DNA of 64,000 nt from an uncultured Phycisphaerales bacterium (lineage in GTDB: Bacteria; Planctomycetota; Phycisphaerae; WQYP01): assembly GCA_903845195.1 (NCBI GenBank), contig CAIMWO010000087.1, positions 60,487-124,486 on the forward strand, in the 5' to 3' direction. The notes beneath the pieces were generated by a model. It was not told the DNA's origin. It searched no databases and saw nothing but the letters and a program-made list of their open reading frames with translations. This document shows, piece by piece, positions 35,796 to 43,623 of this stretch; position 1 is the first letter of the stretch; every line of letters starts with the position of its first letter. The position numbers were made by a program, and so were the translations under genes.

Positions 35796-36191
35796 ATGAT
35801 TACGCCGGAAGAAGCCGAAATATTGGTGAAGCATCATCTAAAAACACTTATCGATTTCGATTTGCATTGTGCAGAAGGCGGGGGAATTGGCGGATCGGAC
35901 TTCCGCATAATTCGCCAAGCCAACGAACGTATAGACGCCCTAATTGAAGCCGGTTTCATCACCGTGGAACAAGTACACGCCATCGCCGAGCCGATGTACG
36001 CCCAACGTGATCGGGATATTGCCGAGATACAGCCACTCATGGACGCCCTAGCCGCCGCCGCCCAAGCAGGCAGGCAGCTATCGGAAAATTCCGCAACGGT
36101 CGATAGAAACTTTATCAGCCATGGAAATCTTTTGAGATTTCCGAAGGATAATTCCGGGGAAGCCGGAACAGTAAGCCGGAACAGTAAATAG
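35796..36191 (+). CDS. Early phage protein, helical
   Basis: A 131-residue protein starting MITPEEAEILVKHHLKTLID. The ATG at 35796 has GGAGAG just upstream; an ATG 12 bases earlier overlaps it. It is mostly helical with a Gly-rich turn (CAEGGGIGGSDFRI) and a polar C-terminal tail. There are no Cys pairs, membrane segments or known motifs. It lies between the second early terminator and the structured spacer before the replication gene, as expected for an early regulatory or host-interaction protein. Function unknown. Confidence 0.55.
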   Translation: MITPEEAEILVKHHLKTLIDFDLHCAEGGGIGGSDFRIIRQANERIDALIEAGFITVEQVHAIAEPMYAQRDRDIAEIQPLMDALAAAAQAGRQLSENSATVDRNFISHGNLLRFPKDNSGEAGTVSRNSK

Positions 36192-36215
36192 ATAAATGAC
36201 CTAGCTCGAAACTAC

Positions 36216-36333
36216 GGTCGCCGCTAATGACCGCCCTCTATCACGGAGAGCAGCCAGAACAAAAACGATAATCACGCCATAGCGGCGACCATGGGGCCAT
36301 AACGTTTCGAGCCGTTATGGCCCCGCTTCTTTT
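36216..36333 (+). terminator. Nested inverted repeats ending in a terminator
   Basis: GGTCGCCGCT (36216-36225) pairs with AGCGGCGACC (36281-36290). GGGGCCATAACG (36293-36304) pairs with CGTTATGGCCCC (36313-36324), followed by a T-rich GCTTCTTTT. ACGCCA (from 36274) can also pair with TGGCGT after the T tract. The last hairpin is a good terminator; the rest may belong to a small structured RNA ahead of the replication gene. Confidence 0.65.
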
Positions 36334-36358
36334 GGCGTGTTATCTAGGATCGTAAAAA

Positions 36359-38707
36359 ATGGCGGTAGTAAGAACCTATGACTATCACGACGACCGTGGA
36401 ATTTTGGTCTACCAAGTATGCCGCACGGAACCAAAAGGATTTTTTCAACGCCGCCCCGGAGCGGATCATAAGGAGTGGATCAACGGCGTACCCGCCAACA
36501 TCCGGACCATATTTCGACTCCCTCAGCTAGTCGCCTCCCCAGAAGGCAAAACGATTTACATCACCGAAGGTGAAAAGGACGTGCTAGCTATTGTTGACCG
36601 GGGGAACTACGTAGCCACCTGCAATACATGCGGCGCTGGAAAATGGCCACACGACCACGACCACTATTTTGAGAATCACCCTGTAATCATCATCGCCGAC
36701 AAGGACGAGCCCGGACGGAAACACGCCCGCAACGTGGCAGAAGGCATCGCACTGGCAAAGGCCAAAAGTGTAAAGATCATTGAAGTACCGGGAGCGGGAA
36801 AGGATGCGACCGATTTTCTAGAAGCCGGGGGGACCATCGACGAGCTAGACGCCCTAGCCGCCGCCACCCCCGAGTATATCCCCACACCCAAACCGCTAGA
36901 ACTGCCAGACGTGCCCGACATATTAGACACCGCAACGCCGGAGGCCACGACAGCCAAGGCCATAATCCCACGACCCGCCGCCAAGGCCGCACCCGCACCC
37001 AGCAGCCCGGAAAACCAAAACCTCGAAAGCACTTGGCAAAACATACTCTTAAAAACCATGGCCACCCAAAAAGGCACGGGATGGATGGGAAAATGTCCAG
37101 CCCATAACGACGGCAAAGCCTCGTTATCGCTTGCTCGGGGAGAAGACGGGCGAATCCTAATGAAGTGTTTCGCAGGATGCGAGTTTGCGGAGATAACGAA
37201 AGCCCTGCAAATCGAATCATGCTCATGTTTCCCGCCCATCGCCAAACGGGGCACGCAGCCACCGGAACCACCCGACGCCGAAACCCTTAACTACGCCCAA
37301 TACTACCAGCCCAGAGAATGGCAGATAAACCGGGAGGCAGTGCCCGCAATCATTGCCACCGTCAATGATTTTCTTTGCGCAGAACTTCAGCAGGAACCTA
37401 GCATTGCCACCCTTGCCGCCTCATTATGGTGCGCCACGGCCATAATCGGAAAACGAGTAGCGTTTACCAATCGTGGAAATCGGTACTATTGCAATCTGTT
37501 TATGGCCATCCTCAGCCCATCGGGTGGAAATAAATCAGGCACGGCCGGAACCGTGGTAGATTTATTGGCGGAAGTATTGCCGAACGTGGGGGAGATATCT
37601 AGTACCACTCTCCCCGCATTTCTCGCCCGCTACGGTGATTCCATCGCCGGGGGAGCAACCGACCGGGATCAAAGATTTAAGGAAATCAAAGAAAAACACT
37701 CCCTCAATTTGTCCGGTACACCGCTAGTTATTGACGAATTCCGAGCTTTCGTTATGGAAATGATTCCGGAAAATGAAGCCACAAAAAACAGCCAAAAATT
37801 CTGCAAGCTAACGGAAAATCGTTTGGTGGACTCGGACACCGTGAGCCGTGGTTTGCGGTTACTATTCGATCCGTGCGTTAATATGCTTGGACTCAGCCAG
37901 ACGGACCCGTGGAATAACGAAATGAGATCGGCAGCTTGCCAAACTGGAGGCATAGCCGCCCGAATTCTCCCCGCCAATCCCGATATGCTTAAATTGGTTG
38001 GCTGGACCTGCAAGCCCGTTACACGTTACGAGGCCGTGGAAGCCCTGCAAAAACTAGCGGATTATGTTTCCGCCCGATCCGATGTTAGCCAGAGAATTGG
38101 CGTAACTTTTGGGGGTGGGGATGACCCCCTGAAAACCGTCAAAGATTCCGCCGTGGCAGCCTATCCGTATGTATCATATTTCGCCGAATCCCACCCCGAT
38201 GAATGGTCGTTACTAGAAAGTAAAATTCTCATGCAATCCGCCAAGATCGGAGCAGTATTGGCCGTGGCAGATCAGGCAGCCCGAGCCGCACCTATGGACC
38301 CGTTTTCCACCGCACCAGACACCACAGTGGACGCCGCCCCATTTATGAAATGGGCTTGGACGTTTACCGGATTTTGTCACGTATCAAATACCTACCATTG
38401 CGTGAGAACGACCGAGCAATCCGTTTTGCAGGACCGCATGATTGACGCCATGAAACGACACCACGGCATCGCCTCCCGCCGTGATCTTTGCCGAGCTATG
38501 AATCTGAAATCTTTTGAGGCACAACAGATCATTGATCTAATGCTACAAGACGGAATGATCGTACCATGTAAGGACGGACGTAGGCAGGTTTTTCAGTTGC
38601 GACAAGAAACCGACACTTTGGATGCTTTTGGGGTAAAAGACCAAAAAGACTGTCACACGTCATCTAAGGTTAATGACACATTTACCGACACTTTCCACAA
38701 GCTATAA
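36359..38707 (+). CDS. Phage replication protein: TOPRIM, CHC2-like zinc finger, DUF3987
   Basis: A 782-residue protein likely acting as a primase/helicase-type replication factor. Residues 1-150 form a TOPRIM unit with Glu70/Glu72 in ITEGEKDV and Asp114/Asp116 in IADKDEPG. A Pro/Ala-rich linker follows, then a zinc finger CPAHNDGKASL ... CFAGC at about 245-285, in reverse order to DnaG. From about 300 the sequence resembles DUF3987 (EPSIATLAASLWCATAIIGK, LSPSGGNKSGTAG with a degenerate P-loop, PLVIDEFRAF). A C-terminal helix-turn-helix is possible (SRRDLCRAMNLKSFEAQQ). No strong ribosome site precedes the ATG. The only large early gene, it likely starts replication, perhaps at the iteron array. 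Confidence 0.8.
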   Translation: MAVVRTYDYHDDRGILVYQVCRTEPKGFFQRRPGADHKEWINGVPANIRTIFRLPQLVASPEGKTIYITEGEKDVLAIVDRGNYVATCNTCGAGKWPHDHDHYFENHPVIIIADKDEPGRKHARNVAEGIALAKAKSVKIIEVPGAGKDATDFLEAGGTIDELDALAAATPEYIPTPKPLELPDVPDILDTATPEATTAKAIIPRPAAKAAPAPSSPENQNLESTWQNILLKTMATQKGTGWMGKCPAHNDGKASLSLARGEDGRILMKCFAGCEFAEITKALQIESCSCFPPIAKRGTQPPEPPDAETLNYAQYYQPREWQINREAVPAIIATVNDFLCAELQQEPSIATLAASLWCATAIIGKRVAFTNRGNRYYCNLFMAILSPSGGNKSGTAGTVVDLLAEVLPNVGEISSTTLPAFLARYGDSIAGGATDRDQRFKEIKEKHSLNLSGTPLVIDEFRAFVMEMIPENEATKNSQKFCKLTENRLVDSDTVSRGLRLLFDPCVNMLGLSQTDPWNNEMRSAACQTGGIAARILPANPDMLKLVGWTCKPVTRYEAVEALQKLADYVSARSDVSQRIGVTFGGGDDPLKTVKDSAVAAYPYVSYFAESHPDEWSLLESKILMQSAKIGAVLAVADQAARAAPMDPFSTAPDTTVDAAPFMKWAWTFTGFCHVSNTYHCVRTTEQSVLQDRMIDAMKRHHGIASRRDLCRAMNLKSFEAQQIIDLMLQDGMIVPCKDGRRQVFQLRQETDTLDAFGVKDQKDCHTSSKVNDTFTDTFHKL

Positions 38708-39009
38708 GTATATATGTATACAGTAAATATATAATATCGTAACGTAAGTGTCAGTGAAAAAAGGATACCCACCCATGTTTGGTCATTTTTCAGCGCATGC
38801 CTATATGGGGGGTGTAACAATTGTGACACCATCTAATTACCTAAAGACGAACGATTAACAGCGTACCAGAGTATTCAGAATTCAGAGTTTGCCACCTCAC
38901 CCGGCCGGTACGCCGTGGCCGCAATCCCACGGGACTTTGCCGCCGATGCGCAGGCCATCACAGCGGCACCACCAAGCCCACGACATCCGCCACCGGATAC
39001 TGTGGGGTG
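38708..39009. other. AT-rich spacer with operator-like palindrome
   Basis: After the replication gene the DNA is AT-rich (TATATATGTATACAG and following). GGTGTAACAATTGTGACACC (38811-38830) is a 20-bp near-perfect palindrome that looks like an operator. A short GAATTCA-type array (38871-38890) resembles the host heptads. An open frame ends in TGATG at 39008-39012, overlapping the next start, but has no usable start codon. Confidence 0.45.
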
Positions 39010-39180
39010 ATGTATGACCCGGTTCACGACCCCGAGAGGCCATACCGGGCCATAATCACTATCCACAGCCATGGCGTACGGCTGGGGGACTACAGCGTAG
39101 CCGCCGACGCCCACGCCGCCTATCAGGAACGATGCCTAGAACTCGGGAGGATGAAAACCGAAAACGGTCGAAGAAACTAG
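39010..39180 (+). CDS. AP2-like DNA-binding peptide
   Basis: A 56-residue frame starting at ATG 39010 whose core follows the AP2 domain pattern: YRAIITIHSHGVRLGDYSV, then AADAHAAYQERCLEL. The AP2 consensus is three beta strands with G-x-hydrophobic-x-L-G, then a helix containing A-AY. Phage AP2 domains are DNA-binding and often sit beside homing HNH nucleases. The start overlaps the stop of an upstream open frame (TGATG), so translation may be coupled, or this may be the end of a decayed longer protein. Short length keeps confidence moderate. Confidence 0.4.
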   Translation: MYDPVHDPERPYRAIITIHSHGVRLGDYSVAADAHAAYQERCLELGRMKTENGRRN

Positions 39181-39231
39181 AGTGTTTCTCCTTTGCCGAT
39201 GATGCCTACCTCCCCGGTGGGCATTGTCGTT

Positions 39232-39354
39232 TTCTAGAAGTCTTCTAGAAGCTTCTAGGACGCACAGAACCGACCATTTCCCGCATCGCCGGGGTTACGG
39301 CATCTAGAAACACCATCTAGAAGACTTCTGACAGCATCTAGAAGCTTGTCAGAA
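39232..39354. repeat. Cluster of TTCTAGAAG palindromic sites
   Basis: TTCTAGAAG, TCTTCTAGAAG, CTTCTAG, ATCTAGAAA, ATCTAGAAG, ATCTAGAAG and partial TCAGAAG occur within 123 bases. Single or paired copies recur in the prophage at about 40260, 42625, 42655 and 49500-49525. An operator cluster or a phage-specific repeat are both possible. Confidence 0.65.
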
Positions 39355-39421
39355 GATCGCCGCTATCGGTTTTTCTGGGGAAGGTCGAAGAAATAAGTAT
39401 GAAAAGGAGAACACGTAAATC

Positions 39422-39754
39422 ATGGTAAATATCATTGAACTAGTAACTACGCCCGAGCTTGCCGCCGCACTAGAACCCGGCAGATATGTATATCTGGTAG
39501 CCACGGGACTGGTTAGTCCATTTTCTGACATGCACGCCGCTAACATGGCCATCGGTGGGGGACGTGATGTAGACGGGCGATATGGAAATGAATTAACCCC
39601 GCCATATTCCGCCGTATTTCTCAGCGCCGCCGACGCCCAGAGGCTGGGAGAATTCTTAGTGTGGAGGATTGTATCCGCCAGCATCACCAGCCCCACCATG
39701 CTTAACCCGGTAGCCGTGAAACTCATCTTAGAGCGGGACGCCAATGGCCAATGA
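39422..39754 (+). CDS. Hypothetical phage protein
   Basis: A 110-residue acidic protein starting MVNIIELVTTPELAAALEPG, with AAGGAG about 15 bases before the ATG. It contains YVYLVATGLVSP early and SAADAQRLGEFLVWRIVSA later, giving a mixed alpha/beta pattern. The N-terminal half weakly recalls the small module shared by the proteins at 40333, 49583 and 50488, but the match is not convincing. It overlaps the following zinc-ribbon gene by 11 bases, so the two are coupled, and it follows the TTCTAGAAG cluster, which may hold its promoter or operator. Confidence 0.6.
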   Translation: MVNIIELVTTPELAAALEPGRYVYLVATGLVSPFSDMHAANMAIGGGRDVDGRYGNELTPPYSAVFLSAADAQRLGEFLVWRIVSASITSPTMLNPVAVKLILERDANGQ

Positions 39755-39998
39755 CGATCTCGATATCTGTCTCACCCCCGGATGCCCACACCCCGCCCAC
39801 GCCCACGGACTTTGCCGCCGTCACTATGACCGGCAACGCAACCAGCCCACACCCCGCCGCAATATCTGTCAGACGGATGATTTTTGTTCGCATTTCACGC
39901 CGGATGAATGCGACCAGATCGCAGCCGGGATCGTCGCCAAATTACTAGCCGCCGAGGAGGCCGACACAATCCGCCTATTCCGAAACAGGAGAAATTAA
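39744..39998 (+). CDS. Small zinc-ribbon protein
   Basis: An 84-residue protein with one likely zinc site, CLTPGCPHPAHAHGLCRRHY. This CX4C...CX2HY pattern is the small treble-clef/zinc-knuckle found in many phage proteins near HNH nucleases, and a related motif begins the HNH protein at 41702. The C-terminal half is helical and acidic. It overlaps the preceding gene by 11 bases. A DNA-binding or packaging-accessory role is possible. Confidence 0.6.
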   Translation: MANDDLDICLTPGCPHPAHAHGLCRRHYDRQRNQPTPRRNICQTDDFCSHFTPDECDQIAAGIVAKLLAAEEADTIRLFRNRRN

Positions 39999-40002
39999 AT
40001 CT

Positions 40003-40248
40003 ATGACCATTTCCGATATCAGATCATTTCTTGCCGGTAGAAAAACCTACGCCGTGGCAGCCGCCGCCTTAATCACGCTTGGCATTGCGTGGAGTGATTC
40101 CAAAATCACCACCGAATCCGCCATAGAAAAAGCCGTGGCCATAATCCTTGCCAGTACCATGCGGGCCGGAATTCAGAAAGCGCAGGACAGCGCCGCCGAA
40201 TCCGCCAACATCCTGAAAAATGCTACGAAATGTTGCGGGGATGAATGA
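40003..40248 (+). CDS. Small membrane protein, possible holin
   Basis: An 81-residue protein with one hydrophobic helix near the N-terminus (TYAVAAAALITLGIAW), a second weaker amphipathic stretch (AIEKAVAIILASTMRAG) and a charged C-terminus ending KCCGDE. The start MTISDIRSFLAGRKTY followed directly by a helix resembles small phage holins or holin-like proteins (DxxxFLxxRK pattern). It is one of two small membrane genes ahead of the terminase block, the other being at 41224. No endolysin lies nearby, so the holin call is tentative. AGGAG precedes it in the short gap. Confidence 0.5.
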   Translation: MTISDIRSFLAGRKTYAVAAAALITLGIAWSDSKITTESAIEKAVAIILASTMRAGIQKAQDSAAESANILKNATKCCGDE

Positions 40249-40332
40249 CCACCGGCAAACATCTAGAAGGATTTTCGCAGACGCCCACCGAATAACAGAC
40301 ATAGAAAACTAGCCGCCAATCCGGGGGAAATA

Positions 40333-41211
40333 ATGACATCCATTCTCATGACCACGACCGTAACCACGTTGAACGCAGGCCAAATCGTTACATATTTGGG
40401 AGGCCATAACTACATCGTAGCCGATGCACTAGCCACAAACTGGATTGCATCAGGTTTGGCCACCGCCTACACGCCGCCAATTGGCACGGGAGCAGTAGAC
40501 AGTGTAAACGGCCAAACGGGTACAGTGGTTTTGGACGCCTCAGACGTTGGCGCACTGGCACCCGATGGGGACGGCAGCGGATTAACCGGCGTAACTGCCA
40601 CCGTTACCGAAACCGATCCAGTGGTAGGCGCAATCACTGGCATTGTTAAAGCGGATGGAGCCGGGAACATCACCGCCGCCACGGCTAGCACAGACTACAC
40701 CGTGCCGGATGATTTGGCCGATTATTTCCCACTGGCTGGGGGAACAATGACCGGCAATGTAGACATGACAGCGGCTGGTTTGAAAATGGGCGCAACGACC
40801 GTAGGCGGGGGAGATATATCGGTGAATTCGATTTATCTAGATACCAGCATCATTTTTGACGACGCCACCACCCAAACCACGGCATGGACTGGGACAGACG
40901 CCAACGCTTTATCAGCCAACGGCGGGACGATGTATGGCGATATCAACATGAACTCCTGCAACATTAACACCATTGCCACACTATCCGCCGTTACCGTTAC
41001 GGACGGGCAATACGTGATACTTGGCACACTATCCAGCCCCGCCAGCGGTTACGGATTATGGCTTAACTCGGGAGCAGGAATTCAGTTTGCAGCCGGTGCA
41101 GCCATAACACTCCCCGACTACTCGACCATCACCACACCCGCCGAAGGCATGGTGGCGTGGGATTACACCGGCCACGCCATGAAAACATACAACGGCACAA
41201 CGTGGATTTAA
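40333..41211 (+). CDS. Tail-fibre-like structural protein
   Basis: A 292-residue Gly/Thr/Ala-rich protein. The N-terminal 45 residues carry the module LNAGQIVTYLGGHNYIVADA-LATNWIASGLA, shared with proteins at 49583 and 50488. Next comes the tail-fibre motif VDSVNGQTGTVVLDASDVGA, then fibre-like repeats (YFPLAGGTMTGNVDM, LSANGGTMYGDINM) and an end typical of fibre tips (GMVAWDYTGHAMKTYNGTTW). It is probably a virion fibre or decoration. Its place before the terminase, far from the tail genes, is unusual. The module may anchor it to the capsid or neck. Confidence 0.75.
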   Translation: MTSILMTTTVTTLNAGQIVTYLGGHNYIVADALATNWIASGLATAYTPPIGTGAVDSVNGQTGTVVLDASDVGALAPDGDGSGLTGVTATVTETDPVVGAITGIVKADGAGNITAATASTDYTVPDDLADYFPLAGGTMTGNVDMTAAGLKMGATTVGGGDISVNSIYLDTSIIFDDATTQTTAWTGTDANALSANGGTMYGDINMNSCNINTIATLSAVTVTDGQYVILGTLSSPASGYGLWLNSGAGIQFAAGAAITLPDYSTITTPAEGMVAWDYTGHAMKTYNGTTWI

Positions 41212-41223
41212 TCGGGTGATATC

Positions 41224-41505
41224 GTGAAACTGGAAAATCAAAACATCACCATCGGGACCGTGGGCAAAATGACAAGCGCCGCCATCGGCATCATAGCCAT
41301 AATTGTTTCCGCCGTACTGGCCTACGCCTCAGTGCGGGCCGACACAAATCAAAACAAAACGGCCATAGTGGAAATTCAAACGGAGCAAACGAGGCAGGAC
41401 GCCAGAGTAACCGACGATGAAAAGAACGCCAACGAAATGAACCTGAAAATAGATCGGGCCATAACGATTCTTGAGAGGATCGACAAAAAGGTAGGACGGC
41501 CATAG
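41224..41505 (+). CDS. Membrane-anchored coiled-coil protein (XhlA/spanin-like)
   Basis: A 93-residue protein with one membrane helix (about residues 17-37, SAAIGIIAIIVSAVLAYASV) followed by a short linker and a polar heptad coiled coil to the end (NQNKTAIVEIQTEQTRQDAR, LKIDRAITILERIDKKVG). This layout is seen in haemolysin XhlA-type lysis accessory proteins and in inner-membrane spanins. It starts 12 bases after the fibre-like gene and is followed two bases later by a zinc-ribbon gene. A lysis role is plausible, but no endolysin is present to support it. Confidence 0.55.
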   Translation: MKLENQNITIGTVGKMTSAAIGIIAIIVSAVLAYASVRADTNQNKTAIVEIQTEQTRQDARVTDDEKNANEMNLKIDRAITILERIDKKVGRP

Positions 41506-41507
41506 CC

Positions 41508-41705
41508 ATGCACGCCATAACTCTGCAATGTACAAAGTGTAACGCCGTGATAAATGCCGAGGCCGAAATCATAAGCCCGGATTATGACCGGATGTTTTTG
41601 AAATGCTGGAAATGCAGCGCCGCAGAAAATGCACTGGCAGAAGCGGAGAGGCATAAGCGACAGTATCTAGACGCCTATGCCGACATGATAGAGGCCACCA
41701 AATGA
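41508..41705 (+). CDS. Small zinc-ribbon protein
   Basis: A 65-residue protein with two CX2C pairs (QCTKC near residue 8 and KCWKC near 37), forming a zinc ribbon, followed by a helical Ala/Glu-rich tail (AENALAEAERHKRQYLDAYA). Such Com-like or DksA-like small zinc proteins are common in phages and may bind nucleic acid. It overlaps the next gene (ATGA), so translation is coupled to the HNH/P-loop protein. Confidence 0.6.
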   Translation: MHAITLQCTKCNAVINAEAEIISPDYDRMFLKCWKCSAAENALAEAERHKRQYLDAYADMIEATK

Positions 41706-42466
41706 TGAGCAGCCGCAAACCATGTTCGTGGGCCGGATGCCCCGAGTTAATCAGCGATGGCAGCTATTGCCCACGCCACGCACCACGGGCCGAATCTTTG
41801 CGAGCCGAACTTATGGCCGCAAATGATCGCATGTATCGGGCCACGCCATGGGGGAAAGAATCGAAAACGTTTCTGTCCTCAAAAGATTGGCAGAATTTAC
41901 GCCGTGAGAAGTTACGAGCCCATCCGTTTTGTGCGGAATGCGAGCGTAACGGAATACTCGGGACGTTAGCACGTGACGTACACCATATCGCCCCACGGGC
42001 CACACGCCCGGACTTGGCGTTAGTAATGGCCAACCTCGAAAGCTTATGCACGCCATGCCATTCCGCCATAACTCGCAGAGAAAACAGACGGGAGAAAAAC
42101 ATAATGCGTTACGTTATCACCGGGCCAACATGCAGCGGGAAAACTAGATACGTGGAGGCCCGCCGCCAAGTGGGTGACGCCGTATGGGATTATGACGCCA
42201 TCGCCGCCACAATGTTTAGATGCCCAACGTATCCACGCCCGCCGCACGCCATGGAAATAATGAAATACATTATGGCCGCATTTCTTAACGCCATCGCATC
42301 ATCCGATTGTACGGCCTACATCATCGTAACGGATGAGGCAGAGGCCAAGGCCGTAGCCGATAGACTCGGGGCCAGTGTAATACATCTAACAGCCACGCCC
42401 GCCGAAATAGTAGAACGTCAAAAGGCACGGGCCATAACTCGGGAGAATAAAACATGCCACTCGTAA
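41702..42466 (+). CDS. HNH endonuclease fused to a P-loop NTPase
   Basis: A 254-residue protein of two parts. The N-terminal part has a small zinc knuckle (C8, C13, C23, H26) and an HNH nuclease: C77-x2-C80, DVHHIAPRA at 92-100 and NLESLCTPCHSAIT at 111-124. Residues 136-254 start MRYVITGPTCSGKTRYVE with a P-loop at 141-148. They continue like a small kinase or ATPase, with an Asp-rich WDYDAIAATMF and HLTATPAEIVERQKAR. HNH nucleases beside terminases help cos-type packaging. Phages usually encode the two parts separately; an ATG 12 bases after a GGGAG could start the P-loop part alone, so an internal start is possible. Confidence 0.75.
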   Translation: MMSSRKPCSWAGCPELISDGSYCPRHAPRAESLRAELMAANDRMYRATPWGKESKTFLSSKDWQNLRREKLRAHPFCAECERNGILGTLARDVHHIAPRATRPDLALVMANLESLCTPCHSAITRRENRREKNIMRYVITGPTCSGKTRYVEARRQVGDAVWDYDAIAATMFRCPTYPRPPHAMEIMKYIMAAFLNAIASSDCTAYIIVTDEAEAKAVADRLGASVIHLTATPAEIVERQKARAITRENKTCHS

Positions 42467-42780
42467 CGCCAACCAAAACAAATGGACCGCACACCATCAC
42501 CGCCAAACAAGCCGCCAGATATTCACGTGCATCCATCAATACATTACTCGGGGTGATAGCCTCGACGCACCGGGAACTAACCCGCCGCCTACATCACGGT
42601 GCGGACTACACACCCGCCGAATATCTAGAAGCGTTGGGAGCGGATGCCGCCGAACTTCTAGAACTTCTGACAGCGATAGAGAACTTGGCAACGAAACACA
42701 AACCCGGATCGGTGAAGGCATCGCCGGGGAAAATGAAATTCCAAACGCATACAGATGGACACGTAACGATATTGGCATAA
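42454..42780 (+). CDS. Hypothetical phage protein
   Basis: A 108-residue basic helical protein overlapping the previous gene by 13 bases. It contains TAKQAARYSRASINTLLGVI and a Leu/Glu-rich helix (GADAAELLELLTAIENLATK), then a short beta-like end (KFQTHTDGHVTILA). No known motif is visible. Two TTCTAGAA-type sites fall inside the coding region (near 42625 and 42655). Position between an HNH protein and the PLD-like protein suggests a packaging or head-assembly accessory role, but this is only context. Confidence 0.55.
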   Translation: MPLVTPTKTNGPHTITAKQAARYSRASINTLLGVIASTHRELTRRLHHGADYTPAEYLEALGADAAELLELLTAIENLATKHKPGSVKASPGKMKFQTHTDGHVTILA

Positions 42781-42897
42781 CCCCATTGAGAACTTTGGGG
42801 ACGCAAATTGCCGGGACCGTATCGCCCCAGTTACGCACTCATTGGCCTATTTGCCCACAGCCAGCAGCGACAGCCGGGGGAATCCACGGGGGAGATA

Positions 42898-43623
42898 ATG
42901 AAAAACGCTAACACCATGAACACCACGGGACTAAAACAGCTAACCGGACTCAAACAAATGTGGATTGCCAAAGACAATTCCATTGACGCCACGGCATTAG
43001 CCGCAGGCAGCCCCGCCGAATTTGACGACGCCGCCATACAACAGACTCAGCCGCCCATTGATATTGTTTTGCGGAGTAACCCAACCAAACGGACTTTTCT
43101 AAATGCCATTTCCATCAAGGCCATAACCGAACATATCACCCGCCTACCATCGCCGGGGGAAACCATTCACGGCGTAGTATCGGGGCGATACCCGCTATGG
43201 GCTTTCATTCCTGCAATCTTATCCATCACCGGGGACACCATCGCAGATTTACAGCTTGCAACGCTCAGCTTTTCAACTGACAACGGCGCCGAACTAATTG
43301 ACCTTTTGGACGCCAACAAAATCAAAGCGGTTACGCTGGCATGTTCGCATTACTTCCGGTACACCAACAAACACATTTATGATCCGATTGCCGCCGCCTT
43401 GAAACAGCGAGGCCAGAGAATCCGGGGGTTACGGACACACGCCAAGATCATAAATGCCAAGATGCAAAATGGAACGTGTTACACCGTGGAATCATCCGCA
43501 AATTTGAAGTCCAGCCACAACCAAGAACAGTTTACGTTATCCAGTGACGCCGCATTATTTGACTTCCACAAACAGTGGATAGAGAAAATGTACGGGGCCA
43601 TCGGCACGAAGGACAGAGAATAA
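42898..43623 (+). CDS. PLD-like nuclease-domain protein
   Basis: A 241-residue protein with one phospholipase-D-type motif: H181-A-K183-I-I-N, then VESSANLKSSHNQEQF (Ser199, Ser200, Asn and Glu at 208-210). This is the HKD-like half-site used by nucleases that work as dimers. The N-terminal third is less conserved, and a Rossmann-like strand region lies at 130-150. ATG 42898 has GGGGGAG upstream; the longer frame from 42808 is not used. Its stop overlaps the small terminase start (TAATG). Small PLD-like proteins occur next to terminases in several phages; nuclease activity in packaging or host-DNA processing is likely but unproven. Confidence 0.7.
   Translation: MKNANTMNTTGLKQLTGLKQMWIAKDNSIDATALAAGSPAEFDDAAIQQTQPPIDIVLRSNPTKRTFLNAISIKAITEHITRLPSPGETIHGVVSGRYPLWAFIPAILSITGDTIADLQLATLSFSTDNGAELIDLLDANKIKAVTLACSHYFRYTNKHIYDPIAAALKQRGQRIRGLRTHAKIINAKMQNGTCYTVESSANLKSSHNQEQFTLSSDAALFDFHKQWIEKMYGAIGTKDRE

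Noticed and set aside
38875..39114. 79-codon frame on the - strand in the prophage
   Set aside because: All other phage genes are on +; the frame is opposite the AP2-like peptide and has no ribosome site.
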